Below, piece by piece: positions 38,827 to 50,604 of a stretch of DNA of 64,000 nucleotides (positions are counted from its first letter, which is position 1; each line of letters opens with the position of its first letter). The stretch comes from Dyella terrae (lineage in GTDB: Bacteria; Pseudomonadota; Gammaproteobacteria; Xanthomonadales; Rhodanobacteraceae), in the NCBI RefSeq assembly GCF_004322705.1, contig NZ_SIZZ01000001.1, forward strand, positions 682,001 to 746,000, read 5' to 3'. The notes under the pieces were generated by a model that ran no database searches, had not been told where the DNA came from, and worked only from the letters and a program-made list of their open reading frames with translations. Position numbers and translations under genes: made by a program.

Positions 38827-39738
38827 TCACAACAATTTGGGCATGACGCGCGATTCAGCCACCACATTCAGGAATTGCTGAAGCACAGGGGAGGTATTTT
38901 CGCGTTGACTGGCCACGGCAAGCAACATGTAGGCGTCCGGATCTTCCAGTTCCACATAGCTGACGCCCGCCAGGGCAACCGTACACATCGACGCCGGGAT
39001 CAGCGCCAGGCCCATGCCGGCGGCCACCAGCATCAACAAGCCATTGATTTGCTGGGCATGCTGGCGGATCAGGGGGTGGAAGTTCGCCTTGGCGGCGATA
39101 TGCGCGAGACGGTCGTACAAGGTGGCGGCCAGTTCGCGGGGTTGTACGACAAAAGGTTCATCCGCCACTTCGTGCAGCCAGATGCGCTGACGCCCCGCCA
39201 GGCGATGCTCGGAGGGGAGGGCGAGCAGCAGGGGCTCCCGGTCGATTTCGTCCAGACGCAGGAGTCGGGCGTCGGTGTGGTGGGGCAGGTCACGGACAAA
39301 ACCGACATCCAGCTCGCCTGCGAGCAGGGCTGAAAACTGCGGTTCTGTGTACATCTCGCTGAGGATGACCCGAACTTGCGGCGCATGGCGCCCATAGCGA
39401 AGCAGGGTCTGTGGCAAGGAGGGGTGGAACGTCACCGAGACGGTATAGGCCAGACGGAGCTGCCCGGTGAAGCCTGCGGCGGCCTGAGTGACCTGGGAAC
39501 GGGCCTCATCGGCTTTGGCTAGGATCTGTCGTGCCTGCTCCAGGAAAACTCTCCCCGGCTCGGAAAGCGCCACGTTGCGCTTGTTTCGATCGAACAATCG
39601 AACCCCAAGATCAGTCTCAAGGGCTTGAATCTGCTGGGAAAGTGGGGGTTGCGAAATGTGCAGGCGCTGCGCAGCCCGAGTGAAGCTGAGCTCTTCAGCC
39701 ACCGCCACGAAGTACCTAAGCTGTCGAAAATCGAACAT
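38827..39738 (-). CDS. LysR-family transcriptional regulator
   Basis: 303 residues from the ATG at 39738. [64 protein letters not shown] periplasmic-binding-like effector domain follows ([20 protein letters not shown]). A palindrome CATATATATG is at the start codon. Neighbours on the same strand are a RidA-like protein and FadH; no divergent target is present. The effector is not deducible. CatM/BenM-like in sequence style. Confidence 0.92.
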   Translation of the reverse strand: MFDFRQLRYFVAVAEELSFTRAAQRLHISQPPLSQQIQALETDLGVRLFDRNKRNVALSEPGRVFLEQARQILAKADEARSQVTQAAAGFTGQLRLAYTVSVTFHPSLPQTLLRYGRHAPQVRVILSEMYTEPQFSALLAGELDVGFVRDLPHHTDARLLRLDEIDREPLLLALPSEHRLAGRQRIWLHEVADEPFVVQPRELAATLYDRLAHIAAKANFHPLIRQHAQQINGLLMLVAAGMGLALIPASMCTVALAGVSYVELEDPDAYMLLAVASQRENTSPVLQQFLNVVAESRVMPKLL

Positions 39739-39981
39739 ATATATGTGTTTCAGATAAGTTACGACCAAAATATATATTGGAGGCGAGCCGGACGCGAGCG
39801 TATATTTCGCAACGTCCCGCCACCGTCCCCTCCCCCCAGGTGGCGGCGACCCTCGCCCCGCAGCGACGCTACCCCCGCGATACCCGGTCCCTCCCCCTGA
39901 CCCGCTATCGACGCGTCGCTGGCGGGGCGCTTTCTTTCCTGCGCCCCCCGAATCCCCAAATACACGGATATCAGCCTGTGC

Positions 39982-40452
39982 TTACGAGCGATCGGGCAGC
40001 ACCGCTGTGACCTCGATTTCAACGTTGGCCGTCGGCACGACCAGTCGCTTGATCTCAAGCGCCGTGCTGGCGGGTGGGTTGGCCATATCGATGTAGCGGT
40101 TGCGCACCTCGCGCAGGGTGATCATCTGCGCATCCATGTTGGTCACGTAGATGTTCAGGCGCACCACGTCCTTGAAGTCCGCCCCGGCCGCTGCGAGGGC
40201 TTTCCTGACGTTCTCGAACGCCTGTGTCGCTTCGCTTCGAAAGTCGGGGGCAAGCTTGCCGTTGGCATCGATGCCGAGCTGTCCGGATACATAAATCACG
40301 TGCCGTGCTTCAGGCACATTCACGACGTGGCTGTAGCCGTTGGTTTTCGGCATGCCGGAGGGATTGAGATGTCGGGCATCACTGGCTTGCGCCGGGGCGC
40401 AGGCAGCCGTCACGCAAGCGAGAAAGGCAATCGAACGAGCGGCAACATGCAT
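39982..40452 (-). CDS. Secreted RidA-family protein
   Basis: 156 residues with a Sec signal peptide (residues 1-23, SIAFLACVTAACAPAQASDA). The YjgF/RidA fold includes ARHVIYVSGQLGIDANGKLA, LNIYVTNM and a C-terminal EIKRLVVPTANVEIEVTAVL. The arginine equivalent to E. coli R105 (KRLVVP) seems kept. RidA destroys reactive enamine/imine intermediates, usually in the cytoplasm; here the location would be periplasmic. It lies 68 bp before fadH in transcription order after fadH. Confidence 0.88.
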   Translation of the reverse strand: MHVAARSIAFLACVTAACAPAQASDARHLNPSGMPKTNGYSHVVNVPEARHVIYVSGQLGIDANGKLAPDFRSEATQAFENVRKALAAAGADFKDVVRLNIYVTNMDAQMITLREVRNRYIDMANPPASTALEIKRLVVPTANVEIEVTAVLPDRS

Positions 40453-40520
40453 GTTGGGGACTCCGCGGATGGAGTACCCACCATGACCACAAAGGCGAGT
40501 CGTTGTCTATCGCGGGGCGG

Positions 40521-42548
<2,028 letters not shown>

Positions 42549-42677
42549 TCAAACGGACGTATGAATTTGCCCGGCCCATGAAGGGAAAGCAAGGGGCGGC
42601 AGACGCGAGCGGGCGGCGCCGGTCGGCATCGGGTGCCGGGGCGTCAGAGCGATGGGGGTGGCGGATGGCCCCGGGGT

Positions 42678-42935
42678 TCAGGCCAGGAGCTGGTGCACGA
42701 GATCGATGTAACGCTGCATCGCCGCTTCGCGGGAGGTGCCGCTCAGTTGCTTCCAGGCCTCGTACTTGGCCGTGCCGACGAAGTCGAAGAATCCGGGCTG
42801 GTCACCATGGACATCGCCCTCGGAACCTTGCTTGTAGAGCGCGTAGAGCTTCAGGAGGGTGTCATTGTCCGGGCGCATGCCCAGGCCCTGGACATCCTCG
42901 GCAGCTTGTTCGAACGCGCGTTTTAGATCGGTCAT
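42678..42935 (-). CDS. Acyl-CoA-binding protein (ACBP)
   Basis: 85 residues, four-helix ACBP fold: LKRAFEQAAEDVQGLGMRPD, NDTLLKLYALYKQGSEGDVH, then FFDFVGTAKYEAWKQLSGTS, and REAAMQRYIDLV. The YALYKQ, K-x-EAW and YI motifs for acyl-CoA binding are all present. ACBPs are common in eukaryotes and found only in some bacteria, including Xanthomonads. It likely buffers long-chain acyl-CoA for the nearby FadH. Confidence 0.94.
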   Translation of the reverse strand: MTDLKRAFEQAAEDVQGLGMRPDNDTLLKLYALYKQGSEGDVHGDQPGFFDFVGTAKYEAWKQLSGTSREAAMQRYIDLVHQLLA

Positions 42936-43044
42936 GGGCGAGGCGGGCGACGCGTCTTAAGTTGATGGGCGGGCTAGATAACATGCGTCTGGAGCAGGGT
43001 CAACGCGTTAACATAAGCGCTTTGCCAGATCGCCCGGAGACTTC

Positions 43045-43725
43045 ATGAGCCCCTCGTCTAATGTTCCCGTACTGACCATCGACGGGCCCTCGGGATCGGG
43101 CAAGGGGACCATCAGTCGGTTGGTGGCCGAACATCTGGGCTGGCGCCTGCTGGATTCGGGGGCCTTGTACCGGGCGGTGGGTTACGCCGCGGGCATGGAA
43201 GGGCTGGACCTGTCCGATGCCGAGGCGGTCACCCGCTGCGCCGAGCACGTCAAGATACGCTTCCATGCGGTCCCGGGGGAACATGACACGCGGGTGATGG
43301 TGAACGGTCATGACGCCACCGACGAGCTGCGCACGGAGACCGCCGGCGCCGCCGCGTCGGCCATCGCCTCCATTCCGACCGTCCGCCAGGCCCTGGTGGA
43401 CCTGCAATTGGGCTTCCGCAAGGCGCCGGGCCTGGTCGCAGACGGGCGTGATATGGGTACCGTGATCTTCCCGGACGCCGCGTTCAAGGTCTTCCTGACC
43501 GCCAGCGCCGCCGAGCGCGCGAAAAGGCGCTATAAGCAGTTGAAGGAAAAGGGACTGAGCGTTACACTTAGCGGCCTTCAGCGCGAAATTGAAGCGCGTG
43601 ACGCTCGTGATGCATCCCGGGCAGTCGCGCCGCTCAAACCTGCCGATGATGCTGTTCTGGTGGATACCACCGGCATGCCCATCGACGAGGTCGTTGCGAA
43701 GGTACTCGCTGTCGTCCAGTCCTGA
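43045..43725 (+). CDS. cmk: Cytidylate kinase
   Basis: 226 residues. P-loop [20 protein letters not shown], then [15 protein letters not shown], and [20 protein letters not shown] with the lid ([13 protein letters not shown]). Phosphorylates CMP/dCMP. It precedes rpsA by 161 bp, the classical cmk-rpsA order. Ribosome site CGGAGA. Confidence 0.97.
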   Translation: MSPSSNVPVLTIDGPSGSGKGTISRLVAEHLGWRLLDSGALYRAVGYAAGMEGLDLSDAEAVTRCAEHVKIRFHAVPGEHDTRVMVNGHDATDELRTETAGAAASAIASIPTVRQALVDLQLGFRKAPGLVADGRDMGTVIFPDAAFKVFLTASAAERAKRRYKQLKEKGLSVTLSGLQREIEARDARDASRAVAPLKPADDAVLVDTTGMPIDEVVAKVLAVVQS

Positions 43726-43886
43726 GGCTGGCGGTAGCAAAGGCGCCCCTGTCGCGGCAGGGGTTATGGTCAACGGTGCCAAGGGGTTACCCCGAGTCAC
43801 CCACAACCGGTGGGCCGAATCATCCGTGCGCATTCATACCGACGGCGCGTTACGGGTTGCGGCCTTTTCTCATTTCTGGAATTAAC

Positions 43887-45560
43887 ATGACTGAAAGTTT
43901 TGCCGAGCTGTTTGAACAGAGCCAACAGGCTATCTCCAAGCTGAAGCCGGGCGCCATCGTCACGGGTATCGTTGTGGAAATCCGCAACGACGTCGTCGTG
44001 ATCAACGCTGGCCTCAAGAGCGAAGGCATCGTCCCGATCGAGCAGTTCAAGGACGAGGCTGGTGTGCTTGAAGTGCAGGTTGGCGACGAGGTGAAGGTTG
44101 CCCTCGACGCCCTGGAAGACGGCTTCGGCGAGACCAAGCTCTCCCGTGAGAAGGCCAAGCGTTCCATGGTTTGGGACGATCTCGAGCAGGCCTTCGACAA
44201 GGAAGAGACCATCACCGGCAAGATCTCCGGCAAGGTCAAGGGCGGCTTCACCGTCGACATCAAGGACGTCCGCGCATTCCTGCCGGGCTCGCTGGTCGAC
44301 GTCCGCCCGGTCCGCGATCCGGTCTATCTGGAAGGCAAGGACCTCGAGTTCAAGATCATCAAGCTCGACCGCAAGCGTAACAACGTGGTCGTCAGCCGCC
44401 GCGCCGTCGTCGAGACCGAGTTCTCCGAAGAGCGCGAGAAGCTGCTGGAGCGCCTGACCGAAGGCGCAGTGGTCAAGGGCACGGTCAAGAACCTCACCGA
44501 CTACGGCGCGTTCGTGGACCTCGGCGGTATCGACGGCCTGCTGCACATCACCGACATGGCGTGGAAGCGCGTGCGTCACCCGTCCGAAGTCGTCAACGTC
44601 GGCGACGAGCTGGACGTCCGCGTGCTGAAGTACGACCGCGAGCGCAACCGCGTTTCGCTGGGCCTGAAGCAGCTGGGCGACGACCCGTGGGTCGCCATTG
44701 CCCGCCGTTACCCGGTCGGCAGCCGCCTGTTCGGCAAGGTCTCCAACGTCACCGATTACGGCTGCTTCGTCGAGATCGAGCCGGGCGTCGAAGGTCTGGT
44801 CCACGTCTCCGAAATGGATTGGACCAACAAGAACGTCAACCCGGCCAAGGTTGTGCAGGTCGGCGACGAGACCGAAGTGATGGTGCTGGACGTGGATGAA
44901 GAGCGTCGCCGCATCTCGCTGGGTATCAAGCAGACCCGCTCGAACCCGTGGGAAGCTTTTGCCGCCATGCACAAGAAGGGCGACAAGGTGTCCGGTCAGA
45001 TCAAGTCGATCACCGACTTCGGCATCTTCATCGGCCTGGACGGCGGCATCGACGGTCTGGTCCACCTGTCCGACATCTCGTGGCAGGCCTCGGGTGAAGA
45101 CCTCGTTCGCAACTTCAAGAAGGGCGACGAGATCGAAGCCGTGGTGCTGGCTGTGGATCCGGAGCGTGAGCGCATCTCCCTCGGCATCAAGCAGATGGAG
45201 CAGGATCCGTTCGGTCAGTTCATGGCCACCCATCCGCGCGGCACCATCGTCAACGGTACCGTGAAGGAAGTGGACGCCAAGGGTGCGACGATCGACCTGG
45301 GCGAAGGCATCGAGGGTTACCTCCGTGCCAACGACATCGCCAAGGAGCGCATCGAAGACGCGACCCTGCACCTGAAGGTCGGCGACAAGGTCGAAGCCAA
45401 GTTCACTGGCATGGACCGTAAGGGTCGCCAGCTCCAGCTCTCCATCCGTGCAAAGGACGAAGAAGAGCTGCAGGACGCCATGAATGAGTACTCGTCCGCT
45501 TCGGGCGGTACCACCAAGCTCGGCGCTCTGCTCAAGGAACAGCTGAACAAGGCTGACTAA
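43887..45560 (+). CDS. rpsA: 30S ribosomal protein S1
   Basis: 557 residues from the ATG at 43887. Six S1 OB-fold repeats (near residues 21, 105, 192, 277, 364 and 451), such as [20 protein letters not shown] and [20 protein letters not shown]. It binds mRNA upstream of the Shine-Dalgarno region. Strong codon bias makes long minus-strand shadow frames. It is followed by a terminator and ihfB, the usual order. Confidence 0.98.
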   Translation: MTESFAELFEQSQQAISKLKPGAIVTGIVVEIRNDVVVINAGLKSEGIVPIEQFKDEAGVLEVQVGDEVKVALDALEDGFGETKLSREKAKRSMVWDDLEQAFDKEETITGKISGKVKGGFTVDIKDVRAFLPGSLVDVRPVRDPVYLEGKDLEFKIIKLDRKRNNVVVSRRAVVETEFSEEREKLLERLTEGAVVKGTVKNLTDYGAFVDLGGIDGLLHITDMAWKRVRHPSEVVNVGDELDVRVLKYDRERNRVSLGLKQLGDDPWVAIARRYPVGSRLFGKVSNVTDYGCFVEIEPGVEGLVHVSEMDWTNKNVNPAKVVQVGDETEVMVLDVDEERRRISLGIKQTRSNPWEAFAAMHKKGDKVSGQIKSITDFGIFIGLDGGIDGLVHLSDISWQASGEDLVRNFKKGDEIEAVVLAVDPERERISLGIKQMEQDPFGQFMATHPRGTIVNGTVKEVDAKGATIDLGEGIEGYLRANDIAKERIEDATLHLKVGDKVEAKFTGMDRKGRQLQLSIRAKDEEELQDAMNEYSSASGGTTKLGALLKEQLNKAD

Positions 45561-45573
45561 GCAGGTAGCATGA

Positions 45574-45604
45574 CGTGGGGCGGCGCTCGCCGCCCCACGG
45601 TTTT
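45574..45604 (+). terminator. rpsA terminator
   Basis: 11-bp stem GTGGGGCGGCG (45575-45585) with CGCCGCCCCAC (45588-45598), then GGTTTT. It is followed 23 bp later by ihfB, which may have its own promoter. Confidence 0.85.
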
Positions 45605-45626
45605 ACGTCACGGACATTGGGGACCC

Positions 45627-45920
45627 ATGACCAAATCCGAATTGATCGAGGCGCTGGCTCGGCGTCAGACTCATCTTGCGTTCGGCGATGTCGAGCTGGC
45701 CGTCAAGAGCGTCATCGAACAGATGAGCCACGCGCTTTCCAATGGCGAACGTATCGAGGTGCGCGGTTTCGGCAGCTTTGCGCTGCACTACCGTCCGCCG
45801 CGTATGGGTCGCAATCCCAAGACTGGTGAAGCGGTGGCCCTCCCGGGCAAGCACGTGCCGCATTTCAAGCCGGGCAAGGAACTGCGCGAGCGCGTCAACC
45901 AGGCGCTGGACGAGGCCTGA
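45627..45920 (+). CDS. ihfB: Integration host factor, beta subunit
   Basis: 97 residues from the ATG at 45627 (GGGGA upstream). HU/IHF fold with [20 protein letters not shown] and [20 protein letters not shown]; the P in RNPKTG is the DNA-intercalating proline. Partner of IhfA, a DNA bender needed also by many phage integrases, so potentially by the ssrA element here. Confidence 0.97.
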   Translation: MTKSELIEALARRQTHLAFGDVELAVKSVIEQMSHALSNGERIEVRGFGSFALHYRPPRMGRNPKTGEAVALPGKHVPHFKPGKELRERVNQALDEA

Positions 45921-45957
45921 GTCCGCCCGCAAGGGATTGACCCGCAGGCATGACCAG

Positions 45958-45994
45958 GGCAGGACGGCTGAACAAGCCGGGCCTGCCTTTTTTT
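45958..45994 (+). terminator. ihfB terminator
   Basis: Interrupted stem GGCAGG..GGCT/AAGCC..GCCTGCC (45958-45987) with GAAC loop and a seven-T run (45988-45994). The following 45995-46253 (259 bp) holds no gene that I can see and should contain the lapAB promoter. Confidence 0.88.
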
Positions 45995-46253
45995 ATGTCT
46001 GCATGGAAAGAACCCGCGCCGGGGGGCGCACAGCCCCCTCTCACGGCCTCTGGCTTCTCGTGCCGAGCGGTCGATGTGGCAAGACGTTGATCGCCATGAG
46101 GCCGGCCCATGCTTACCAGCCCGGACCGGTGGCTCCGGCAGGCCGTGAGGTCCTCACGCCTCCCTCACGGTTACCGCACAGCCCCAACGTTTGTTCAGCC
46201 AGAACGCACCATACGCCTGTGACCGTGTAGGGCAATCAGGTAAAGTCGCGCCC

Positions 46254-46514
46254 ATGCGACTGATCGTGATGGTGATCCTCTTGCTGTTCATCGCTGCCGG
46301 CATTGTGCTGGGGGCGCTTAATGCCGATCTGGTCGGTTACGACCTCGGCTTCGTTCAATTCGAGATGCCCAAAGGGGCTGCCTTGCTGACCGCGCTTGTC
46401 GTCGGTTGGTTACTGGGTGGCCTGACGGCCTGGCTGGGCGTCAGCGGCCGTCACCGCCGTGAACGCAAGCAGGCGAGTCGCCGCGCTGAAACGAGGCAGT
46501 CCGTCGACGCATGA
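46254..46514 (+). CDS. lapA: LapA family protein (DUF1049)
   Basis: 86 residues from the ATG at 46254. Two membrane segments (MRLIVMVILLLFIAAGIVLG; GAALLTALVVGWLLGGLTAW) and a basic cytoplasmic tail (GRHRRERKQASRRAETR). It fits LapA (YciS), which works with LapB in LPS assembly control. It overlaps lapB by ATGA. Ribosome site weak. Confidence 0.9.
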   Translation: MRLIVMVILLLFIAAGIVLGALNADLVGYDLGFVQFEMPKGAALLTALVVGWLLGGLTAWLGVSGRHRRERKQASRRAETRQSVDA

Positions 46515-47683
46515 TTGCCCTCTATGTGCTGGCCTTCCTGATTCCGGTCGCCTTCGCGTGTGGCTGGTGGACCGCCCGCAGCGCCGGCGTGAAGCGCTCC
46601 GGTGCGCAGGTAAGCGAGCTCTCGTCCGACTACTTCCGCGGTCTCAACTACCTGCTCAATGAAGAGCAGGACAAGGCGATCGAGGTCTTCCTTCGCCTGG
46701 CCGAATACAACCGCGACACCGTGGAAACGCATCTGGCTCTGGGAAACCTTTTCCGTCGGCGCGGCGAGGTGGATCGTGCGATTCGGCTGCACCAGCACCT
46801 GGTATCCCGACCGGGATTGTCCGATGCCATGAAAACCGTCGCCTTGCTCGAGCTGGGCGAGGACTACATGCGCGCCGGCTTGCTCGATCGTGCCGAAACG
46901 CTGTTCTCCGATCTCGTCGCCATGGACGCCCATGCGCCCTCGGCCTTGCGTCACCTGATCGCGATCTATCAGCACGAACGTGACTGGCACAAAGCCATCG
47001 AGCATGCGCGTCGGCTCGAAGCCATGACGGGCGAAGACGAGTCGAGCATGATCGCGCAGTTCTACTGCGAACTCGCCGACCAGGCGCGACAGCACGGCGC
47101 CCGCCACGATGCCGGCGAATACTTGAACCAGGCCTTCGCCTGTCAGGCTGACTGTGTGCGCGCCTTCATGTTGACGGGGCGACTTTATGCAGACGAAGGT
47201 CAGCACACGAAGGCCGTCGATGTTTACGAAACGGCGATCCAGGCGGATATTGCCTTCGTACCCGAAATTCTGCCTCCGCTGCTCAATAGCTATGCGCGTT
47301 CGCAGCAGATGGAGCGTGCCGAGCGGTTCCTGCGCGACATGCTTGAACGCTACCACGGCATATCGCCAGTGCTCGCCCTTACGCGCCTTTACCAGCAGAG
47401 GGACGGCGAGCGCACCGCCATCGACTTCCTTACGTCGCAGCTTCGTCAGCGTCCATCGGTGCGCGGCCTGATGGCGTTGATCGATGCCACGATGGACAAG
47501 GTGGAAGGCGAAGCGCGCGAGAACTTCCTGATCCTGCGCGATTTGACCAAGAAGCTGCTTGAAGGCCAGGCCATGTATCGCTGCAGCCGTTGCGGTTTCG
47601 GTGCCAAGGCCCACCATTGGCAATGCCCCAGTTGCAAAAGCTGGAGCACCATCCGTCCTATCCATGGTGTTGCCAACGAGTGA
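46511..47683 (+). CDS. lapB: LPS assembly protein LapB (YciM)
   Basis: 390 residues. N-terminal membrane anchor (IALYVLAFLIPVAFACGWWT), multiple TPRs (TVETHLALGNLFRRRGEVDR; RHLIAIYQHERDWHKAIEHA) and a C-terminal rubredoxin-like zinc module (YRCSRCGFGAKAHHWQCPSC). In E. coli it directs FtsH to degrade LpxC and balances LPS synthesis. Overlaps lapA by ATGA. Followed within 8 bp by the glycosyltransferase gene. Confidence 0.96.
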   Translation: MIALYVLAFLIPVAFACGWWTARSAGVKRSGAQVSELSSDYFRGLNYLLNEEQDKAIEVFLRLAEYNRDTVETHLALGNLFRRRGEVDRAIRLHQHLVSRPGLSDAMKTVALLELGEDYMRAGLLDRAETLFSDLVAMDAHAPSALRHLIAIYQHERDWHKAIEHARRLEAMTGEDESSMIAQFYCELADQARQHGARHDAGEYLNQAFACQADCVRAFMLTGRLYADEGQHTKAVDVYETAIQADIAFVPEILPPLLNSYARSQQMERAERFLRDMLERYHGISPVLALTRLYQQRDGERTAIDFLTSQLRQRPSVRGLMALIDATMDKVEGEARENFLILRDLTKKLLEGQAMYRCSRCGFGAKAHHWQCPSCKSWSTIRPIHGVANE

Positions 47684-47690
47684 GGGTTGC

Positions 47691-48722
47691 ATGGGGGGTC
47701 TGACGGCTGCGGGGGCGGTCCTTGTTGCGCTGGTCCTGGCACTGGGCATCGTTCGCGGTGCGATTGCCTACGCCCATCACCGGGGCATGCTCGACCAGCC
47801 TGGTCAGCGTCGTTCGCACGTGGTGCCGACAGCACGCGGCGGCGGCCTCGGCATCGTGATCGCCTTTCTGCTGACGGGCCCCTGGTGCCTGGCGACGATG
47901 CCAGCTGCATGGGGCGTGGCTGTCGCGATGGCCATGGCACTGGCGACTGTCATGGTGGCGGGCATCGGTTGGTGGGACGATCATCGTTCGCTTCCCGTCT
48001 TGCCGCGCCTTGGCGTGCAGCTGGCTGCCTGCGCCTTGTTTGCCGGCGCGGCACTCGTTGGTGGCGCGCACTCCTGGTGGTGGTTTCCCGTCCTGGTGCT
48101 GGCCGGTGCCTGGAGCATCAACCTGCACAATTTCATGGATGGCATCGACGGGTTGCTGGCGCAACAGGCCATCTTCGTCGGGGCCGGTTTTGCTTTGCTG
48201 GGTTACGCCGCAGGGCAGTTCGCGCTGTCGGTAAGCGTGGCCTGTCTTGTCGCAGGTACTTTCGGTTTCTGGTGCTTCAACCGTCCGCGTGCATCCATCT
48301 TCATGGGGGATGTGGGCAGTGGCACCATGGGCTTTCTTCTCTTCGCCTTCACACTTTTGCTGTGGGAAGCGGACTGGCGCACGCTTTGGCCTGCTTTGAC
48401 CTTGAATTCATCTTTCGTAATGGACGCTACCCTTACGCTGGGTAATCGTTACATCAAGGGACGGCGCTGGTACGCCCCACACCGCGAACACCTTTATCAA
48501 TGGCTGGTTCGCAGTGGTATGTCGCATGCGCAGGGGGGCGCGTGCTACTTGATCTGGAACCTGGCAATCGCTGCACCGTTGGCGGTCCTGTCATGGAACT
48601 GTCCAGATTGGGGGGTGACCATCACGGCTATGACGTATATCGCCGCTGGTGCTGCATGGATGCTTGGTAAGCGTCGATGTCTGTGGCGAATCAAGCACAA
48701 GGCTATTCATGTCACTACGTAA
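47691..48722 (+). CDS. Polyprenyl-phosphate sugar-1-phosphate transferase (glycosyltransferase 4, WecA/WbpL-like)
   Basis: 343 residues from the ATG at 47691 (GAGGG upstream). Ten or so membrane helices and the family motifs: GWWDDHRSLPVLPRLGVQ (DD), NLHNFMDGIDGL, FMGDVGSG and HREHLYQWL. It transfers a sugar-phosphate to undecaprenyl phosphate to begin O-antigen or exopolysaccharide repeat synthesis. It overlaps the CapD-like gene by 14 bp, so both act in the same pathway. The sugar is probably an N-acetylated amino sugar. WbpL-type by gene context. Confidence 0.93.
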   Translation: MGGLTAAGAVLVALVLALGIVRGAIAYAHHRGMLDQPGQRRSHVVPTARGGGLGIVIAFLLTGPWCLATMPAAWGVAVAMAMALATVMVAGIGWWDDHRSLPVLPRLGVQLAACALFAGAALVGGAHSWWWFPVLVLAGAWSINLHNFMDGIDGLLAQQAIFVGAGFALLGYAAGQFALSVSVACLVAGTFGFWCFNRPRASIFMGDVGSGTMGFLLFAFTLLLWEADWRTLWPALTLNSSFVMDATLTLGNRYIKGRRWYAPHREHLYQWLVRSGMSHAQGGACYLIWNLAIAAPLAVLSWNCPDWGVTITAMTYIAAGAAWMLGKRRCLWRIKHKAIHVTT

Positions 48723-50604
48723 AGTGATTGCACTGATTCCCCCGCGCACGGCTGTGGTCGTGCACGATCTGTTTATGGCGGCGCTGGCCTGGTGGGTCGC
48801 CAAGGCGCTTCGCTACGCGTTGATCGACGATCAGGCAATCAGCTTCCAGACCTTCGAGTTTCCTCTGGTGCTCGCGGTGCAGGGGGCGATCATGGCCTGG
48901 ACGGGCCTGTATCGCGGCGTGTGGCGATTCGCCAGTCTGCCGGACCTCTGGAACATCCTGCGTGCCACGGTCATCGGCGCGCTAGCCATCGGTCTGGTGC
49001 TGTTTTTCTACAACCGCCTGGTCGACATCCCTCGCTCGGTGCTGCTCGTATATCCGGTGGTGCTGTCGATCCTGCTGGGCGCCCCGCGACTGACCTACCG
49101 TTTCTGGAAGGACAGCCGCGTCGACATGTTCCAGTCGCAGCCCGTGCAACGTGTGCTGATCGTGGGTGCCGATCGCGCCGGTGAGGCGCTCGCGCGTGAT
49201 CTCCATCGCGACAGTCGCTATGCCCTGGTCGGTTACGTGGACGACAAGGAAAGCCTGCGCGGCGCAAGCATCAATGGTCGGCCGGTCCTGGGCCGTGTGG
49301 ACCAGTTGCCGGACCTGGCACGGGAAGTCGCTGCGCAGATGCTGCTCATCGCCATGCCGGGCGCGTCCACGGAACAGATGCGTCGGGTGGTGGAGCTGTG
49401 CGACCAGACTGGTCTGCCTTACCGCACGGTACCCAAGCTTGAAGACGTCGTCGCCGGCAGGGCGCAGTTCAACGAGATCAAGGAAGTCGCCATCGAGGAC
49501 CTGCTCGGTCGCGACACCGTGGAGCTCGACTGGACGGCCATTCGCGAAACCCTGACGGGCAAGCGCGTGCTGGTGACGGGAGGCGGTGGTTCGATCGGTT
49601 CGGAACTGTGCCGCCAGGTGGCACGACTGGGTGCGCACTCGCTGACTGTCGTCGATCACAGCGAATACAACCTCTACAGGATTTCGCAGGAACTGAGCCA
49701 GGGTTATCCCGAGCTGATCTTCGACGCCGTGCTGGCCGATTGTGGCGATCCGGCTGCGATGACGCGCCTGTTCGCCGAGCTGAAGCCCCAGGTGGTGTTT
49801 CACGCGGCGGCCTACAAGCATGTTCCCATGTTGCAGGGGCAACTGCGCTCGGCGGTACGCAACAACGTACTGGCGTCGCGCACGATGGCAGACATGGCCG
49901 ATCGCCATGGCGCCGAGTGCTTTGTGCTGATTTCCACCGACAAGGCCGTCAATCCGACCAGCGTCATGGGCGCCTGCAAGCGCATGGCTGAGATCTACTG
50001 CCAGAATCTTGACGCACGCTCCAGCACCCGCTACATCACGGTTCGGTTCGGCAACGTGCTCGACTCCGCCGGTTCCGTGGTGCCCTTGTTCCGCAAGCAG
50101 ATTCGCGCGGGCGGTCCGGTCACCATCACCCATCCGGAGATATCCCGTTATTTCATGACCATTCCGGAGGCCTGCCAGCTCATCCTGCAGGCGGCCAGCC
50201 TGGGGAAAGGCGGCGAGATCTTCGCGCTGGACATGGGCGAACCGGTCAAGATTCGCGACCTCGCCGAGCAGATGATCCGTTTGGCCGGCAAGCGTCCGGG
50301 AACGGAAATTCCGATTGTCTTCACGGGTTTGCGCGCTGGCGAGAAGCTCTTCGAGGAGCTGTTCCACCCGCTGGAGAATTACAGCGAGACCGCGCACTCG
50401 AAGATCTTCCTGGCGCAGTACCGGCCGGTCAGCTGGGAATTGTTGCAAGCGCAGCTAGCCAAAGCGGCCGAAGCCACGGCAAACTTTGACGAAGAATCCC
50501 TGCGGCGTTGTGTTTCCAGTTTGCTGCCGTCGTTCCGCTGGAGCGACGTGGCGCAGCCGGACAACGTGGTGTCGCTCCGTCGCAATGAATCAGGAGAGAA
50601 GTGA
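48709..50604 (+). CDS. Membrane-anchored nucleotide-sugar 4,6-dehydratase/epimerase (CapD/WbpM family)
   Basis: 631 residues from the ATG at 48709. N-terminal four membrane segments, a CoA-binding-like Rossmann part (QRVLIVGADRAGEALARDLH) and the C-terminal SDR domain with GGGGSIGSELCRQ (NAD) and STDKAVNPTSVMGACKRMAE (active-site region). Belongs to the FlaA1/WbpM/CapD group (UDP-N-acetylglucosamine 4,6-dehydratase). It supplies the sugar for the adjacent transferase. Confidence 0.94.
   Translation: MSLRKVIALIPPRTAVVVHDLFMAALAWWVAKALRYALIDDQAISFQTFEFPLVLAVQGAIMAWTGLYRGVWRFASLPDLWNILRATVIGALAIGLVLFFYNRLVDIPRSVLLVYPVVLSILLGAPRLTYRFWKDSRVDMFQSQPVQRVLIVGADRAGEALARDLHRDSRYALVGYVDDKESLRGASINGRPVLGRVDQLPDLAREVAAQMLLIAMPGASTEQMRRVVELCDQTGLPYRTVPKLEDVVAGRAQFNEIKEVAIEDLLGRDTVELDWTAIRETLTGKRVLVTGGGGSIGSELCRQVARLGAHSLTVVDHSEYNLYRISQELSQGYPELIFDAVLADCGDPAAMTRLFAELKPQVVFHAAAYKHVPMLQGQLRSAVRNNVLASRTMADMADRHGAECFVLISTDKAVNPTSVMGACKRMAEIYCQNLDARSSTRYITVRFGNVLDSAGSVVPLFRKQIRAGGPVTITHPEISRYFMTIPEACQLILQAASLGKGGEIFALDMGEPVKIRDLAEQMIRLAGKRPGTEIPIVFTGLRAGEKLFEELFHPLENYSETAHSKIFLAQYRPVSWELLQAQLAKAAEATANFDEESLRRCVSSLLPSFRWSDVAQPDNVVSLRRNESGEK

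Noticed and set aside
43797-45371. 524-residue minus-strand open frame
   Set aside because: Antisense shadow of rpsA with repetitive composition mirroring the S1 repeats.
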